NCBI GenBank assembly: GCA_024275235.1
Contig: JAJRZN010000053.1
Coordinates: 1 to 59,105 of the forward strand
Source: Deltaproteobacteria bacterium
GTDB lineage: Bacteria > Desulfobacterota > Desulfobulbia > Desulfobulbales > VMSU01
Direction: 5' to 3'
Length of the DNA stretch: 59,105 nt
The notes under the pieces: generated by a model
Seen by the model: only the letters and a program-made list of their open reading frames with translations
Database searches by the model: none
What the model was told of the DNA's origin: nothing
Part shown: in pieces, positions 35,044 to 44,684 of the stretch
How the letters are laid out: the number at the start of each line of letters is the position of its first letter
Numbering within the stretch: position 1 is the first letter of the stretch
Position numbers and translations under genes: made by a program

Positions 35044-38000
35044 CTACTTAATAACCAGCCCTACCCGCATACCGCTGGTCTTGTTTTTGTCACCGCTGAG
35101 CGGCAATCGCGGTTCAATAATAAAGAGACGATCAGGCTTTACCCCTTCTTTATTCACCAGATAATTAACCACCTTCTCCGCTCGTTTGTGGGCCAGAAGG
35201 CGCAGGTCGCTATCGTTTATCGTGATATTGGCCCGAATGATCCTGGCCATCTCCCCGGAAGTGATTTTAGGTTTTTTAGAGAATATACCCCTGATTAATC
35301 CCCAGGCCTTTTCTCCTTTGCTGCGCGGGTGAAGGCGCTCCTGCAGTGACTCGTAGGCCATTTTCAGATATTCTGGATATTCATCCGGGCCCATGCTGAC
35401 TTTCTCGAGCCGGGCAGGCTGCCCCTTAATCGGCGCTGTTTTTTCCCGGCGGGCCTTCTCAAGTTTAAGTAAACGGACAAATGCTATATCCCTTAACTCT
35501 TTACTGTCCTGAACCTCTGCCGCCATGCCGACAACATCCATCTGCAGGCCGGGACGTTCATAAAGTACCCTGGCTATTGCCGCCAGTTTTTTGTTGGCGG
35601 CGGCTGACAGCTCCGCCCTGCCGGGGCGGAAAGAAATATATTTCAGATCTTCTCCGTTCGGGATCAGAGCCCCAAGAAGAGCAAAGGGTGAGGTAACCGC
35701 CTTGGTAATGATGTTGAAAATAACCTTCATCACCACCCCGCTGACGCTGAATTCAGGGTCATTTAAATTACCCTCAACCGGGATATTAAGATTGATTTCA
35801 CCCTGACGATTTCTTAAGAGGGTCAGGGCCAGGTGAATCGGCAGATTAACCGCATCGGGGCTGTCAACCTTCCTGCCAAGGGTGAATTGATCGAGGAAAA
35901 TTTTGTTATCTGCCTTGATTTTCCGGTTATCAATCAGATAATGCAGGTTCAGGGTCAACTTGCCTTTTTTAGTTGTGTAACCGATACTCTTCCCGGTATA
36001 TGGTGAGGCCGGGCTTAGGTCAATATCATGAAAATTAAGATTTAAGCTGGCGTAAAGCGGTTTTTTGAAGGGGTTGATCCGGCCGCTGATATCTATTGGC
36101 GAGTGCTGATTTATCTTGCCGGATATTTTTAGCGCGGCCGTGGAGCCAGGATCTGAAGACAGGCCGTTGACGGTGCCGGAAATGTCATCGATAACGGCGT
36201 TATATGAGGGCTTTATATCGAAGTCGAAAAATTCAAGGGCGGCCTTGTTCAAGATGATCCTGCCAATTTTGAGGGCCGGAAGTTCAGCTGGCGGGCCGCC
36301 GGGTTTTGCGGGCTTGCCCCTGCTTTTGACCAGCAGGGAAGAAAAATTAAGCCTGCCGTTGGGTTCACGCTCAATCCGGCTGAATAAATTTTTAATAGTG
36401 ATGGTATTAATGTTTAAGGCCGGCGGTTCGCTTCGGTATTTAAATCCTGCCAAATCAAGGGCAGACCATTTTATCAGGTCATTGCCATGAGCAGTGTCAA
36501 TGGTTGCGAAATTGGCGATATTCCAGGCGCCGGTAAAGGCTGCCGGCATTTTGCCGCCCTTCCGCTTCACGGATAAATGACCTTTAATATTCAGCTCACC
36601 ATTGGTGACAATCAGGTTTAAGCGCCTGTTTACATAGGGCTGCAGGGGGGTAAGACTCAGCTTGCTAAGTGTGAGGTTAAGGGAGAGGGCCAGCGGCTTC
36701 AGGGCCACGCTGCCGGAAGCCCGCAGCCGGCCGCTCTTGTTAAGCCGCATACTGACAAGCAGCTTCGCCTTTTGAGATATGGCGGCCAGGTCAGAGAGGG
36801 TCAGCGAAATTTTGTCGGCCGTCATGGTGGCCGGACGTTTAAGACTGTCATCGGTGAAGGAAAGCGCCGCGTTGCTTAAAGCCGCTTTGTTGAGCGATAT
36901 TCGCCAGGGCTTTCCTGGGGTGCTGTTTTTTGGGTCAGAAGCCGGTTTTTGTATGGCTGTTTTTTTTGATTCAGCCGCCGGAATGGCAGGTTTGATTAAC
37001 CGGGTAATATTCAGCCCGCCGTTTTTCTCTTTAAAGATATGTAAAATCAAATTCCGGGCCTTGATTTCACCGATGTGAGCCTCCCTGTCTTCAAGTCCTA
37101 CGGAGCATTTACTGATTCTGAGGTCAGGCAGCCGGAGCAGCGCGCCATGTTTATCCCGCAGGCGCAGATGCCTTAATTCGACATTAATATCCGTCAGCCT
37201 TGTCTGGTTGTTTCCTTGATCGTCTGCTGAAAAGCTGGTGTTGGCAGAGACGTCCAAACTGCCCTCTGTAAGTTTAGGGCGGATAAACTGTTGGCTGTAG
37301 GGCTCGTATTTGGCAAGCTTTATATCTCTTAATGAGATATTCGCATTGACCCGCACGGGGTAGAGGCTGATATTGCCATGGGCGGTAATTTGTTCGGCGG
37401 ATTCGGTTTCCGCGGAGATTGTGACGGCCGCTTTATGGCCGGGAATGGTACTGAAATCTTTAAGGCTCAGCTCAAAGGGCTTAACCAGAGTCATAAAGGG
37501 TGAGGCTGTCTCATCGGTAAAGCGAATCACGCCCCCGTGGAGGGCAAAGTTTTTTACGCTTAAATGAAGGGCTGATTTCCGAGGGGGAACACGCGGCCCG
37601 GCATTTGCGGGTGTGGTCTTGTCCGACTCTGCAAAATACAGTGGCGCAATTTTGCCATCCTTAAAACGGCGCAGGGTAAACTGTGGTTTATCAATGGTGC
37701 ATTTGACAATATTTATTTCTTTTGCCAGAAGATTTGAGGGCCCGGTTTGTATGGATATCTGAGGAATTTTGAGATAAGGCGTTTTGTTTTTATCTGTTAT
37801 AATAATTCGCCTTAAGTTCAGAATGCCGCTGAATGAAAGCCTGGGCAAAGCCGAATTTTTATTATTTTTATTGTTATAGGTCAGACGGCCCTTGATGTCG
37901 AGGAGGGCTGAGGCCAGCCTGATCTGGGTAGGATTGGTTATATAGCCCAGATATGCCGGGATGTTAATACCCTTGATACCGATTTCAATGTTTGTCTCCT

Positions 38001-38694
38001 TAGATGAAGCAAAAGGTTTGGTGACCCCGTTAACGGTAAATTTTGTCCCATTAATGGTGGCGGCAAAGTTCGGCTGGATATAGCCGGCAATCCGGTAAGG
38101 CAGATTGGAAACCTGGGGAATTGCCAGCATAAGTCTGGTTATTTTGTGTGATTTATGTTTGGGAAGATCATTAAAATATATGGTCCCGCGGCTGATCTGA
38201 ATATTGTTGATTGAAAACAGAAAGGGCCGGGACGTCTGAGCTTTTTTCGCGGGCGCAGAGCCATCCGGCAGCAGATCGGAAAAGCTGTATGTCAAATCAT
38301 TATTGCGGCGGCAGGAGATAACCGGGGCGGAAAGCGCGATTGATTTGATGATTAAGGCCCTTTTCCAGATAGAGGCAGTTTCAAAATTAACGGCCAGCCG
38401 TTTAAATCTGATAAATTCTTTTTCCCCTCTGCCCTTTTGCCTTAGAGAAAAGTCCTCAATTACCGTTTGCAGGGTAAATGGATTAAATTCTATGCTGCCG
38501 ATGGAACACGCCCGGCCCAGGCCTTGTGTAATTTTTTTCTGTAAAATAGATTTTGCCAGCGGCGGGATGGCGAAAAAGCCGGTCAGGGTGTAAACCAGCA
38601 AAGATATAATAATCCAGAGCAGGGTTTTGTGGAGTCGGGACAGGGCTTGATAATGCCGAAAACCAGTTGTTTTTTGACCTGTTTCGTTTTTCAT
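35044..38694 (-). CDS. Giant DUF748/AsmA-like envelope protein
   Basis: 1216 residues. One N-terminal membrane helix (LLWIIISLLVYTLTGFFAIPP) anchors a long chain of AsmA/DUF748-type beta repeats (IEFNPFTLQ, NVELRHLRLRD, LTLSKLSLTPLQPY and similar), of the kind that form periplasm-spanning grooves in the TamB/AsmA/YhdP group. The last 200 residues contain an OmpA-like segment (RPGRAELSAAANKKLAAIA and, later, AHKRAEKVVNYLV) that may bind peptidoglycan. Likely role: bridging inner and outer membrane or phospholipid movement; this is inferred. Start near 38694 gives a normal signal anchor. Confidence 0.82.
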   Translation of the reverse strand: MKNETGQKTTGFRHYQALSRLHKTLLWIIISLLVYTLTGFFAIPPLAKSILQKKITQGLGRACSIGSIEFNPFTLQTVIEDFSLRQKGRGEKEFIRFKRLAVNFETASIWKRALIIKSIALSAPVISCRRNNDLTYSFSDLLPDGSAPAKKAQTSRPFLFSINNIQISRGTIYFNDLPKHKSHKITRLMLAIPQVSNLPYRIAGYIQPNFAATINGTKFTVNGVTKPFASSKETNIEIGIKGINIPAYLGYITNPTQIRLASALLDIKGRLTYNNKNNKNSALPRLSFSGILNLRRIIITDKNKTPYLKIPQISIQTGPSNLLAKEINIVKCTIDKPQFTLRRFKDGKIAPLYFAESDKTTPANAGPRVPPRKSALHLSVKNFALHGGVIRFTDETASPFMTLVKPFELSLKDFSTIPGHKAAVTISAETESAEQITAHGNISLYPVRVNANISLRDIKLAKYEPYSQQFIRPKLTEGSLDVSANTSFSADDQGNNQTRLTDINVELRHLRLRDKHGALLRLPDLRISKCSVGLEDREAHIGEIKARNLILHIFKEKNGGLNITRLIKPAIPAAESKKTAIQKPASDPKNSTPGKPWRISLNKAALSNAALSFTDDSLKRPATMTADKISLTLSDLAAISQKAKLLVSMRLNKSGRLRASGSVALKPLALSLNLTLSKLSLTPLQPYVNRRLNLIVTNGELNIKGHLSVKRKGGKMPAAFTGAWNIANFATIDTAHGNDLIKWSALDLAGFKYRSEPPALNINTITIKNLFSRIEREPNGRLNFSSLLVKSRGKPAKPGGPPAELPALKIGRIILNKAALEFFDFDIKPSYNAVIDDISGTVNGLSSDPGSTAALKISGKINQHSPIDISGRINPFKKPLYASLNLNFHDIDLSPASPYTGKSIGYTTKKGKLTLNLHYLIDNRKIKADNKIFLDQFTLGRKVDSPDAVNLPIHLALTLLRNRQGEINLNIPVEGNLNDPEFSVSGVVMKVIFNIITKAVTSPFALLGALIPNGEDLKYISFRPGRAELSAAANKKLAAIARVLYERPGLQMDVVGMAAEVQDSKELRDIAFVRLLKLEKARREKTAPIKGQPARLEKVSMGPDEYPEYLKMAYESLQERLHPRSKGEKAWGLIRGIFSKKPKITSGEMARIIRANITINDSDLRLLAHKRAEKVVNYLVNKEGVKPDRLFIIEPRLPLSGDKNKTSGMRVGLVIK

Positions 38695-38891
38695 GCGTAA
38701 AGAGTGGACAAAGGTATTATTATCACCTGTCTTAACATGGTTATGGAATTAAGTCTCTGGAGAATATCCAGACCGCTCCTGCCTTCACTTGCCTTTCAAC
38801 AGCCTTTAGGTTTATATTTATGGTCATACCTGATTTCTCTGGAACAGTTTGCAGTGGTTACTGCTCAAAAAAATAAACGGTTTTATCCTTA

Positions 38892-40316
38892 ATGCCTCAA
38901 TCCAGACATACCATAAGATATCGCCTGATCCGCCTGTATTGCCTGAGCTTCGCGATTGTCACTCTGATGATTATCGCCTATTCATGGCAGATGCTGTCCT
39001 TTGAGAAAAAAATGACCAATCTGGAAAATGTCCACGCCCTCTTTGATAATGTCCTGGAGATGCGGCGTTATGAAAAAAACTTTCTGCTGCATGCCGGAGG
39101 TGATAATCTAAAAAAAATCATCTTCTATCTTAAGAAGGTGGAAAAGGATGTTCATGAGTCCGGCCCCAACCTTGTTCGAATTGCTGGTCAGGAGAATTTA
39201 GAGAAATTTAAAAACACCTTGCGTTCATACAAGGCGATATTTCAGCGAACCACTCCTGGAACCCCGGTGGATCAGCGCTCAGCCCGGCAGCAGGGTAAAA
39301 TCCTGACAGACTTTACCGATCAGCTGCTCTCCATTCAGCACCCCCGGATCAGACATGAGTTAAAATTAATTTTTTATAGTTATATAACAGTTACCGGCCT
39401 CTTCTTTCTGGTCATTCTGCCGCTTTTTATGATGCGGGTTAACAATATTCTGCAACGTATGTCCTTTTTACAGAAGGCCATCCATGACCTGGCAAATGAC
39501 AACTTCACTCCGATTCCCGACCCCAAAGGCGAAAACGATGAGGTGTCTGAACTGCTTCTGGCCTTTAACAAAATGGCCGCTGAGCTGAACGCCAAGCAGA
39601 ACCAGCTGATTCGTTCCCGTAAATTAGCCGCAATCGGCACCTTTTCCTCCGGCGTTGCCCACGAATTAAACAACCCCCTTAATAATATTTCGCTCTCTGC
39701 CGATACCCTGTTAGAGGAATATCATACCCTTAGTGCCGAGGAATCTAAGGAGATTCTCACCGATATTATGATTCAAACGGAGCGGGCCGGCAAGATTGTC
39801 AAAAACCTGCTGGATTTTTCCAGGGATAAGGCCCCTGAAACCGCCACCCTTAATATCAGGGAGGTTATTGATCCCACCATTGATCTTATTGCCAATCAGC
39901 TGAAAATTAATTCCATCTGGGTTGAAAATTATATCCCGGCCGATCTGCCGGAAATCAGCGGCGATCTTCAGCAGCTGCAGCAGGTTTTTCTAAATCTATT
40001 TCTGAATTCCATCCAGGTAATGCCGGATGGCGGCCTGATCCATTTAAAGGCCGTGGAGGAGCCGGCAGGCTATATTCAGGTCAATGTCGGCGATACCGGC
40101 AGTGGTATCGCCTCGGAACACATAGAACATATTTTCGCTCCCTTCTATACCACCAAGGAGGTTGGCAAGGGTACGGGTCTCGGCCTGTCCATTGTTTATG
40201 GTATCATCAAAAAACATGGCGGCTATATTAAAGTTAAGAGTAAAATAAATGTCGGCACCACCTTTTCCGTTTATTTACCACTTGCCGCCGCAGACCAGAG
40301 GAAATCAATAAAATGA
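38892..40316 (+). CDS. Sensor histidine kinase with HBM-like periplasmic domain
   Basis: 474 residues. Two membrane helices (about 17-33 and 160-181) flank a helical periplasmic domain containing EMRRYEKNFLL (56-66), which resembles HBM sensors. HAMP-like linker, then HisKA with the phosphorylation His257 in GVAHELNNPLNN, then HATPase with the N box (LNLFLNSIQVMP), G1 (DTGSGI) and G2 (GTGLGLSIVYGI). It passes phosphate to the NtrC-type regulator that starts in the overlapping ATGA at 40313. The kinase at 48312 shares the same EMRxxEKN motif and order, so the two are paralogues. Confidence 0.93.
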   Translation: MPQSRHTIRYRLIRLYCLSFAIVTLMIIAYSWQMLSFEKKMTNLENVHALFDNVLEMRRYEKNFLLHAGGDNLKKIIFYLKKVEKDVHESGPNLVRIAGQENLEKFKNTLRSYKAIFQRTTPGTPVDQRSARQQGKILTDFTDQLLSIQHPRIRHELKLIFYSYITVTGLFFLVILPLFMMRVNNILQRMSFLQKAIHDLANDNFTPIPDPKGENDEVSELLLAFNKMAAELNAKQNQLIRSRKLAAIGTFSSGVAHELNNPLNNISLSADTLLEEYHTLSAEESKEILTDIMIQTERAGKIVKNLLDFSRDKAPETATLNIREVIDPTIDLIANQLKINSIWVENYIPADLPEISGDLQQLQQVFLNLFLNSIQVMPDGGLIHLKAVEEPAGYIQVNVGDTGSGIASEHIEHIFAPFYTTKEVGKGTGLGLSIVYGIIKKHGGYIKVKSKINVGTTFSVYLPLAAADQRKSIK

Positions 40317-41671
40317 GCATGCGGGTTGCTGTTATTGATGACGAAAAAACCGCTGGACATCTCGTTAAAAGGGTTCTTGAGCAGGAGGGCTTTGCCGTCG
40401 AGCTCTTCACCGCCGGTCAGCCCTTTTTAAGCCGCATGAAACAGGAGCCCTTTCAGATTGTCTTTATAGATTTACAGCTGCCGGATATAGACGGCTTGAC
40501 CATTCTTAACCTCGTCAAACAACTGAACGAGGACACCGAGGCCGTCATCATAACCGGCCACGCCTCGATAGAAACCGCTTTAGACGCCACCGAGAAGGGG
40601 GCCTTTCACTATATCACCAAGCCCTGTAAACGCCACGATATCCGCTTAGTGGCCCAGCACGCTCGTGAAAAGATTACACTCCGGGCGGAAAACCGGCGCT
40701 TAAAGCTGGCCATGGGCGGCGATGATCCCATCTCCGGTTTTGTGGGGGCCAGCGAGGTCATGCGGGATATTTTCGCCATGATAAAGAAGGTGGCAAAAGT
40801 TAATTGCAATGTCCTGCTGCAGGCCAAAACCGGCACCGGCAAGCAGATGGTGGCCAGGGCCATTCACTCATTAAGTCCTCGAAAAGATAAGCCTTTTATA
40901 TATTTTAACTGTGGCGGCTTTGCAGAGGAATTAATCTGTAACGAATTATTCGGCCATGAGAAAGGGGCCTTCACCGGAGCCGTAGACACCAAGGTCGGCC
41001 TCTTCGAGACCGCGGCGGGCGGTACCGTCCTGCTTGATGAAATAGGTGAAATGCCTCTATCCATGCAGGTTAAACTCCTGCACGTCCTGCAGGAACGCCA
41101 GATTTTAAGGGTGGGCGGTACCAGTCCCATTGATCTCGATATCAGAATAATCGCTGCCACTAATATTGATTTGAGAACAGCCGTTGAGCGGGGTTCCTTC
41201 CGGGAAGACCTCTTCTACCGGCTTAATGTCGTGAGTATGCGCCTGCCGAGCCTCACTGAAAGGCGGGAGGATATCCCGCTCTTGAGCGCCCATTTTATTG
41301 ATAAATTCAACCTGGCCTTTAATAAAAAGATTAAAGGTTTTTCGCCCCAGGCCCAGGAGCTGCTTAATAATTATGATTTCCCCGGCAACGTCCGGGAATT
41401 AGAAAATATAATTCAGCGCGCCGTGGCTCTGGCGGACAGCAGTGAGATCCTGATTCGTGATCTGCCCGCCAGGCTGCGCAAGACAAATACGTCCAACCCG
41501 GCAGACACTACTCCTCTGATATCCCTGGATGAAATGGAAAAGCAGCACATCTCCAGCGTCCTAAAGCAGACATCTTATAATAAAAATCTGGCCAGCAGCA
41601 TATTGAAACTGCCCCGTACCACCCTCTGGCGGCGCATAAAAAAATACAAACTGCGCCTGCCGGACGAATAA
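40313..41671 (+). CDS. NtrC-type sigma-54-dependent response regulator
   Basis: 452 residues: receiver domain with acceptor Asp53 in IDLQLPDIDG and Lys in ITKPC; AAA+ domain with GAFTGA at 218-223, the loop that contacts sigma-54; Walker A reads AKTGTGKQ instead of the usual GESGTGKE, keeping the essential GTGK; Walker B TVLLDEIGEM; then a C-terminal Fis-type helix-turn-helix (NLASSILKLPRTTLWRRIKKY). It is encoded with its kinase and is the likely activator of the sigma-54 promoter at 41999-42014 through the dyad at 41750-41766. Confidence 0.95.
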   Translation: MSMRVAVIDDEKTAGHLVKRVLEQEGFAVELFTAGQPFLSRMKQEPFQIVFIDLQLPDIDGLTILNLVKQLNEDTEAVIITGHASIETALDATEKGAFHYITKPCKRHDIRLVAQHAREKITLRAENRRLKLAMGGDDPISGFVGASEVMRDIFAMIKKVAKVNCNVLLQAKTGTGKQMVARAIHSLSPRKDKPFIYFNCGGFAEELICNELFGHEKGAFTGAVDTKVGLFETAAGGTVLLDEIGEMPLSMQVKLLHVLQERQILRVGGTSPIDLDIRIIAATNIDLRTAVERGSFREDLFYRLNVVSMRLPSLTERREDIPLLSAHFIDKFNLAFNKKIKGFSPQAQELLNNYDFPGNVRELENIIQRAVALADSSEILIRDLPARLRKTNTSNPADTTPLISLDEMEKQHISSVLKQTSYNKNLASSILKLPRTTLWRRIKKYKLRLPDE

Positions 41672-41749
41672 TCCATTTTGAAACACATAGCTAAGCAAAA
41701 AGGCCGCCATGCCTTTGTATTACTGAGTATCCCTGCCAATAGACACCTT

Positions 41750-41766
41750 TGTTTCTTTTTGAAACA
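41750..41766. promoter_or_regulatory. Candidate activator-binding dyad
   Basis: TGTTTC-TTTTT-GAAACA is a perfect 17-base dyad. Half-sites occur on both sides: TGAAACA at 41679 and TGTTTCA at 41778. This cluster lies about 240 bases upstream of the sigma-54 promoter, a usual enhancer distance, directly after the NtrC-type regulator gene. Confidence 0.55.
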
Positions 41767-41998
41767 CTGGTTGTTACTGTTTCAATTTTACCACCCCTAA
41801 TCGCGCTCTATCGCGGCCATATTCCATTGCTAAACACCGGCGTATCGCACCAAAAGGCTGTTATTACAATTAGTTATTTGTTCAATTGTTGAGTAGTTGT
41901 CTTTTATCTGTCTGTTTTCTGTTTTTTTCATGCTTAATTCCTTGAATTATCGTACATATAATTAATAAATTCAATAATGCTCAATGTTTTTATCCTCC

Positions 41999-42014
41999 TG
42001 GCATCCATTGTGCA
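41999..42014 (+). promoter_or_regulatory. Candidate sigma-54 promoter
   Basis: TGGCATCCATTGTGCA carries GG at -24 (42000-42001) and GC at -12 (42012-42013), ten bases apart as required. TGGCA and TGCA match the consensus well. It points toward the TauE/SafE gene 300 bases downstream. Confidence 0.6.
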
Positions 42015-42114
42015 AAGGGTTAGGTCAAAATGTCCATAAGCAACGACCGCAGCCGCTATGTCGCGTTATTTACTCCATATTGCGCCGAGATTAAATAATT
42101 TGAGGAGAAGCGTC

Positions 42115-42153
42115 ATGCCTGATTTGCAAAAGCTGTATACGGGATATGATTAG
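42115..42153 (+). CDS. Possible 12-residue leader peptide or gene remnant
   Basis: ATG at 42115 is preceded by GAGGAGA at a good distance and runs MPDLQKLYTGYD then TAG. It lies between the sigma-54 promoter and the large hairpin. It could be a translated leader or the start of a longer gene that has been lost; sequence alone cannot decide. Confidence 0.25.
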   Translation: MPDLQKLYTGYD

Positions 42154-42184
42154 GAAAGTTGGGATATGGGGAGAGGCGTTTCCA

Positions 42185-42238
42185 GCCTGCCGCCTGTTTC
42201 TGCCCTGTCAGTAGACAGGGCAGAAACAGGCGGCAGGC
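42185..42238. repeat. Perfect 25-bp inverted repeat
   Basis: 42185-42209 and 42214-42238 are exactly complementary, separated by AGTA. No T-run follows. Perfect pairing over 25 bases suggests a young palindromic element or a strong RNA hairpin in the leader of the TauE/SafE operon, 76 bases before its start. Confidence 0.85.
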
Positions 42239-42314
42239 AGAAGGGAATATAATTTTATTTGGTTTTGAGTAATTGGGCTCATGCAAATTTAATCAAAAAG
42301 GAGATTAAAAAATA

Positions 42315-43256
42315 ATGTGGCACATGTATCTTCCCATTGCGGGAAACAGCGTAAATGTTATTACCATCTTTGGCCTGGGCGGCGTTGTCGGCCTGCTGTC
42401 AGGGATCTTTGGGGTTGGAGGCGGATTTTTGATGACCCCATTGCTGATAATGATTGGTATCCCCCCCACCGTGGCGGCTGCCTCGGATTCCAACCAGATC
42501 GTCGGGGCATCCACCTCCGGCACCCTGGCCCATTGGCGGCTGGGGAATGTTGACGTCAAGATGGGATTGTTACTTCTCGTCGGCGGAGTAATCGGCGGCA
42601 CCGGGGGCGTTCAGGTAATCAAGGTGCTGCGTGCCATGGGTAATGCCGATTTTCTGATTAACATTACCTATGTTCTTATGCTGGGCGGGGTTGGATCTTA
42701 TATGTTCTGGGAAAGCCTGCAGGGTTTAAAGCAGGAGCCTGAAACTTCACCGTCCCGGGAGACGGCAGCGGCAGCTCCCAAAAAGGAATCCACCTATGCC
42801 CGGCTGCTCAAAATGCTTCCCTGGCAGACAAAATTTGAAAAATCAGGCTCGGAGATTTCCATCCTGCTGCCTCTTGTTTTCGGCACCCTGGTGGGTGTCC
42901 TGGCCGCTATTATGGGGGTTGGCGGCGGTTTCATCATGGTACCGGTAATGGTCTATTTACTGCGGATGCCCATGCATGTCGTAGTTGGTACCAGCCTGTT
43001 CCAGATTCTCTTCACCTGTGTAAATGTTACCATTATGCAATCATACAGTAACCATACGGTTGATTTTGTTCTGGCCCTTCTGCTGCTGGCCGGTTCCACC
43101 ATCGGCGCCCAGTTTGGTACCGCGGTGGGGAAAAAATTAAAAGGTGATCAATTAAAAATTCTATTAGCGTCACTGGTTCTTCTTGTCTGCGTAAAAATGT
43201 TGGCCGGACTCCTGATAACGCCGGATATTCTCGTCGCTTTAAAGGGAGGACATTGA
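42315..43256 (+). CDS. TauE/SafE family permease
   Basis: 313 residues. Both halves show the family motif: GLLSGIFGVGGGFLMTPLL and, after a hydrophilic loop (about 130-185), GVLAAIMGVGGGFIMVPVM. About eight to nine membrane helices. Such permeases export sulfite or related anions. It is followed three bases after its stop by a TIGR02186-like exported protein, a pairing I know from other proteobacteria, and is likely driven by the upstream sigma-54 promoter. Confidence 0.9.
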   Translation: MWHMYLPIAGNSVNVITIFGLGGVVGLLSGIFGVGGGFLMTPLLIMIGIPPTVAAASDSNQIVGASTSGTLAHWRLGNVDVKMGLLLLVGGVIGGTGGVQVIKVLRAMGNADFLINITYVLMLGGVGSYMFWESLQGLKQEPETSPSRETAAAAPKKESTYARLLKMLPWQTKFEKSGSEISILLPLVFGTLVGVLAAIMGVGGGFIMVPVMVYLLRMPMHVVVGTSLFQILFTCVNVTIMQSYSNHTVDFVLALLLLAGSTIGAQFGTAVGKKLKGDQLKILLASLVLLVCVKMLAGLLITPDILVALKGGH

Positions 43257-43258
43257 TA

Positions 43259-44023
43259 ATGAAAAAGATAATAACTCTGTTAAGTATTAGTTTTCTGGCC
43301 TTTTTAGGCATGGCCCAGGTTGGCCTCGCGGCAGATGTCGACATGACAATAACACCTGCTGCCGTTGAGATAAGTGCCTTTTACAATGGCACCTCAGTAA
43401 TGGTCAAAGGCCGGATCCCGGCCAATGCCGAAGCCGTAGTCCGGGTCAGCGGTGCCGGAGAAGAACTGCATCTGAAGAAGAAGGGCAAGGTCGGCGGTTT
43501 TTTATGGATGAATACCGGCGACGTTACCCTTGAGAACGCTCCCAACGTCTATATGGTGTATACACCCAGGGAAATTACGGATCTGGATAATTCTCCGGCC
43601 AGACGGCTCAGTATTCCAGCTCTGAAAGATCGAATCACCGTAAGCCCGGCCAGCGAAGACAAGGACTTTATTGTCGGCGAGTTTATCAAGCTGAAGAAGA
43701 AATACGCCCTGTACACCATTAACGACGAGACCGTAAAGTACGGTGCCGTTATTAACGGCGCCAAGATATTTAAGGTGAAAGTTGCTATCCCGCCCAGAAT
43801 GAAACAAGGGATTTACAAGATTGATCTCGGCATCGTGCAAGATGGTAAGCTGACAAAGGTCATCTCAAAGGAACTTAAGGTGAAGCTCATCGGCTTTCCG
43901 GCTCAGTTAAGCAAGCTGGCCTTCGGTAAACCCTTAACACACGGTATTATGGCAGTATTGGTTGCCATCGCCGCCGGGTTGCTCATGGGGGTTATCTTCA
44001 GGGGTAAAGGCGGCGCGCATTAA
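43259..44023 (+). CDS. TIGR02186-like exported membrane-anchored protein
   Basis: About 254 residues from the ATG at 43259. A signal peptide ending in VGLAA is followed by a beta-rich periplasmic domain starting DVDMTITPAAVEISAFYNG (typical family start) and a single C-terminal membrane helix (GIMAVLVAIAAGLLMGVIF). The function is not known; it is coupled to the TauE/SafE permease and may be its periplasmic accessory part. Confidence 0.8.
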   Translation: MKKIITLLSISFLAFLGMAQVGLAADVDMTITPAAVEISAFYNGTSVMVKGRIPANAEAVVRVSGAGEELHLKKKGKVGGFLWMNTGDVTLENAPNVYMVYTPREITDLDNSPARRLSIPALKDRITVSPASEDKDFIVGEFIKLKKKYALYTINDETVKYGAVINGAKIFKVKVAIPPRMKQGIYKIDLGIVQDGKLTKVISKELKVKLIGFPAQLSKLAFGKPLTHGIMAVLVAIAAGLLMGVIFRGKGGAH

Positions 44024-44171
44024 CCAGGCCATGGTGACTACACCTCACAGCAGATTTCGGGCCGCGGATTTATTTTCCGGAACTCGGAATCTGCGGCTGA
44101 GTCCGCCTCATTGTAACAACTTACTACACATCTCTACTGCGAATTCCGCACTCACCTGTCTATTAACCTTC

Positions 44172-44185
44172 GTAACTATTCAGCG
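44172..44185. repeat. Short dispersed repeat, copy 2
   Basis: Identical 14-mer to 28666-28679, again intergenic (between the TIGR02186-like gene and the receiver gene). Confidence 0.4.
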
Positions 44186-44223
44186 TGATACCTGAAAGTG
44201 ACGAAAACCTCGGAGCTGAACAG

Positions 44224-44250
44224 GGGCAGGGGCGCTTAGCGTCCCTGCCC
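44224..44250. repeat. Twelve-pair GC-rich hairpin before the receiver gene
   Basis: GGGCAGGG and CCCTGCCC extend through a G-T pair and CGC/GCG to a three-base loop. It sits 39 bases before the start at 44290. No T-run follows. It could end transcription of the permease operon inefficiently or shield the ribosome site. Confidence 0.55.
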
Positions 44251-44289
44251 GCCCGGTTACCAGATAAATGCCATTGTGGAGAGCTGTTC

Positions 44290-44676
44290 ATGAGCGATGA
44301 AGGTAAAATCAGTATCTTGATTCTGGATGATGAACCGATAGTCAGCAAACGCCTTAAACCATCCTTGGAGAAAAAGGGGTATGAGGTGGAGACCTTCACG
44401 GCCAGCATAGACGCCCTGCAAAGAACCGGGGAAAGGGATTTTGATATTGTGATTACTGATTTAAAGATGGAAGGCCTGGATGGGATGGAATTTTTAACTA
44501 AGGTCAAAGAACGGTCACCACGGACCAGAGTAATTGTTATTACCGGTTTTGCCACCCGGGAAACAGCAAGAGAATCTTTTGCGAAAGGGGCCTCCGATTT
44601 CCTGGCCAAACCATTCAAACTCAGTGAAATCACCAAGGCTATAGAAAAGGCGGCCCTGAAACGCTTACGTTCGTAG
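44290..44676 (+). CDS. Receiver-only response regulator
   Basis: 128 residues from the ATG at 44290 (GGAGAG upstream), chosen over an upstream frame extension. Acidic pair in LILDDEP, phosphoacceptor Asp57 in VITDLKMEGLDG, Thr/Ser switch in VITGFA and Lys in LAKPFKL. It has no output domain, so it acts as a phosphate shuttle or by protein contact. It closely resembles the receiver at 49720. Confidence 0.9.
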   Translation: MSDEGKISILILDDEPIVSKRLKPSLEKKGYEVETFTASIDALQRTGERDFDIVITDLKMEGLDGMEFLTKVKERSPRTRVIVITGFATRETARESFAKGASDFLAKPFKLSEITKAIEKAALKRLRS

Positions 44677-44684
44677 TCGTACCG

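Larger units (their letters stand above)
41672..42314. other. 643-bp regulatory gap before the TauE/SafE operon
   Basis: No large gene is visible. The gap holds GAAAC-type half-sites and a full dyad, a sigma-54 promoter candidate, a 12-codon frame with a good ribosome site, and a 25-bp perfect hairpin, each listed separately. This is long for an intergenic region in this window and fits enhancer-dependent control. Confidence 0.7.

Noticed and set aside
38704-38892. A 62-codon plus-strand frame before the first histidine kinase
   Set aside because: No family resemblance or ribosome site; it is more likely the promoter region between divergent genes.
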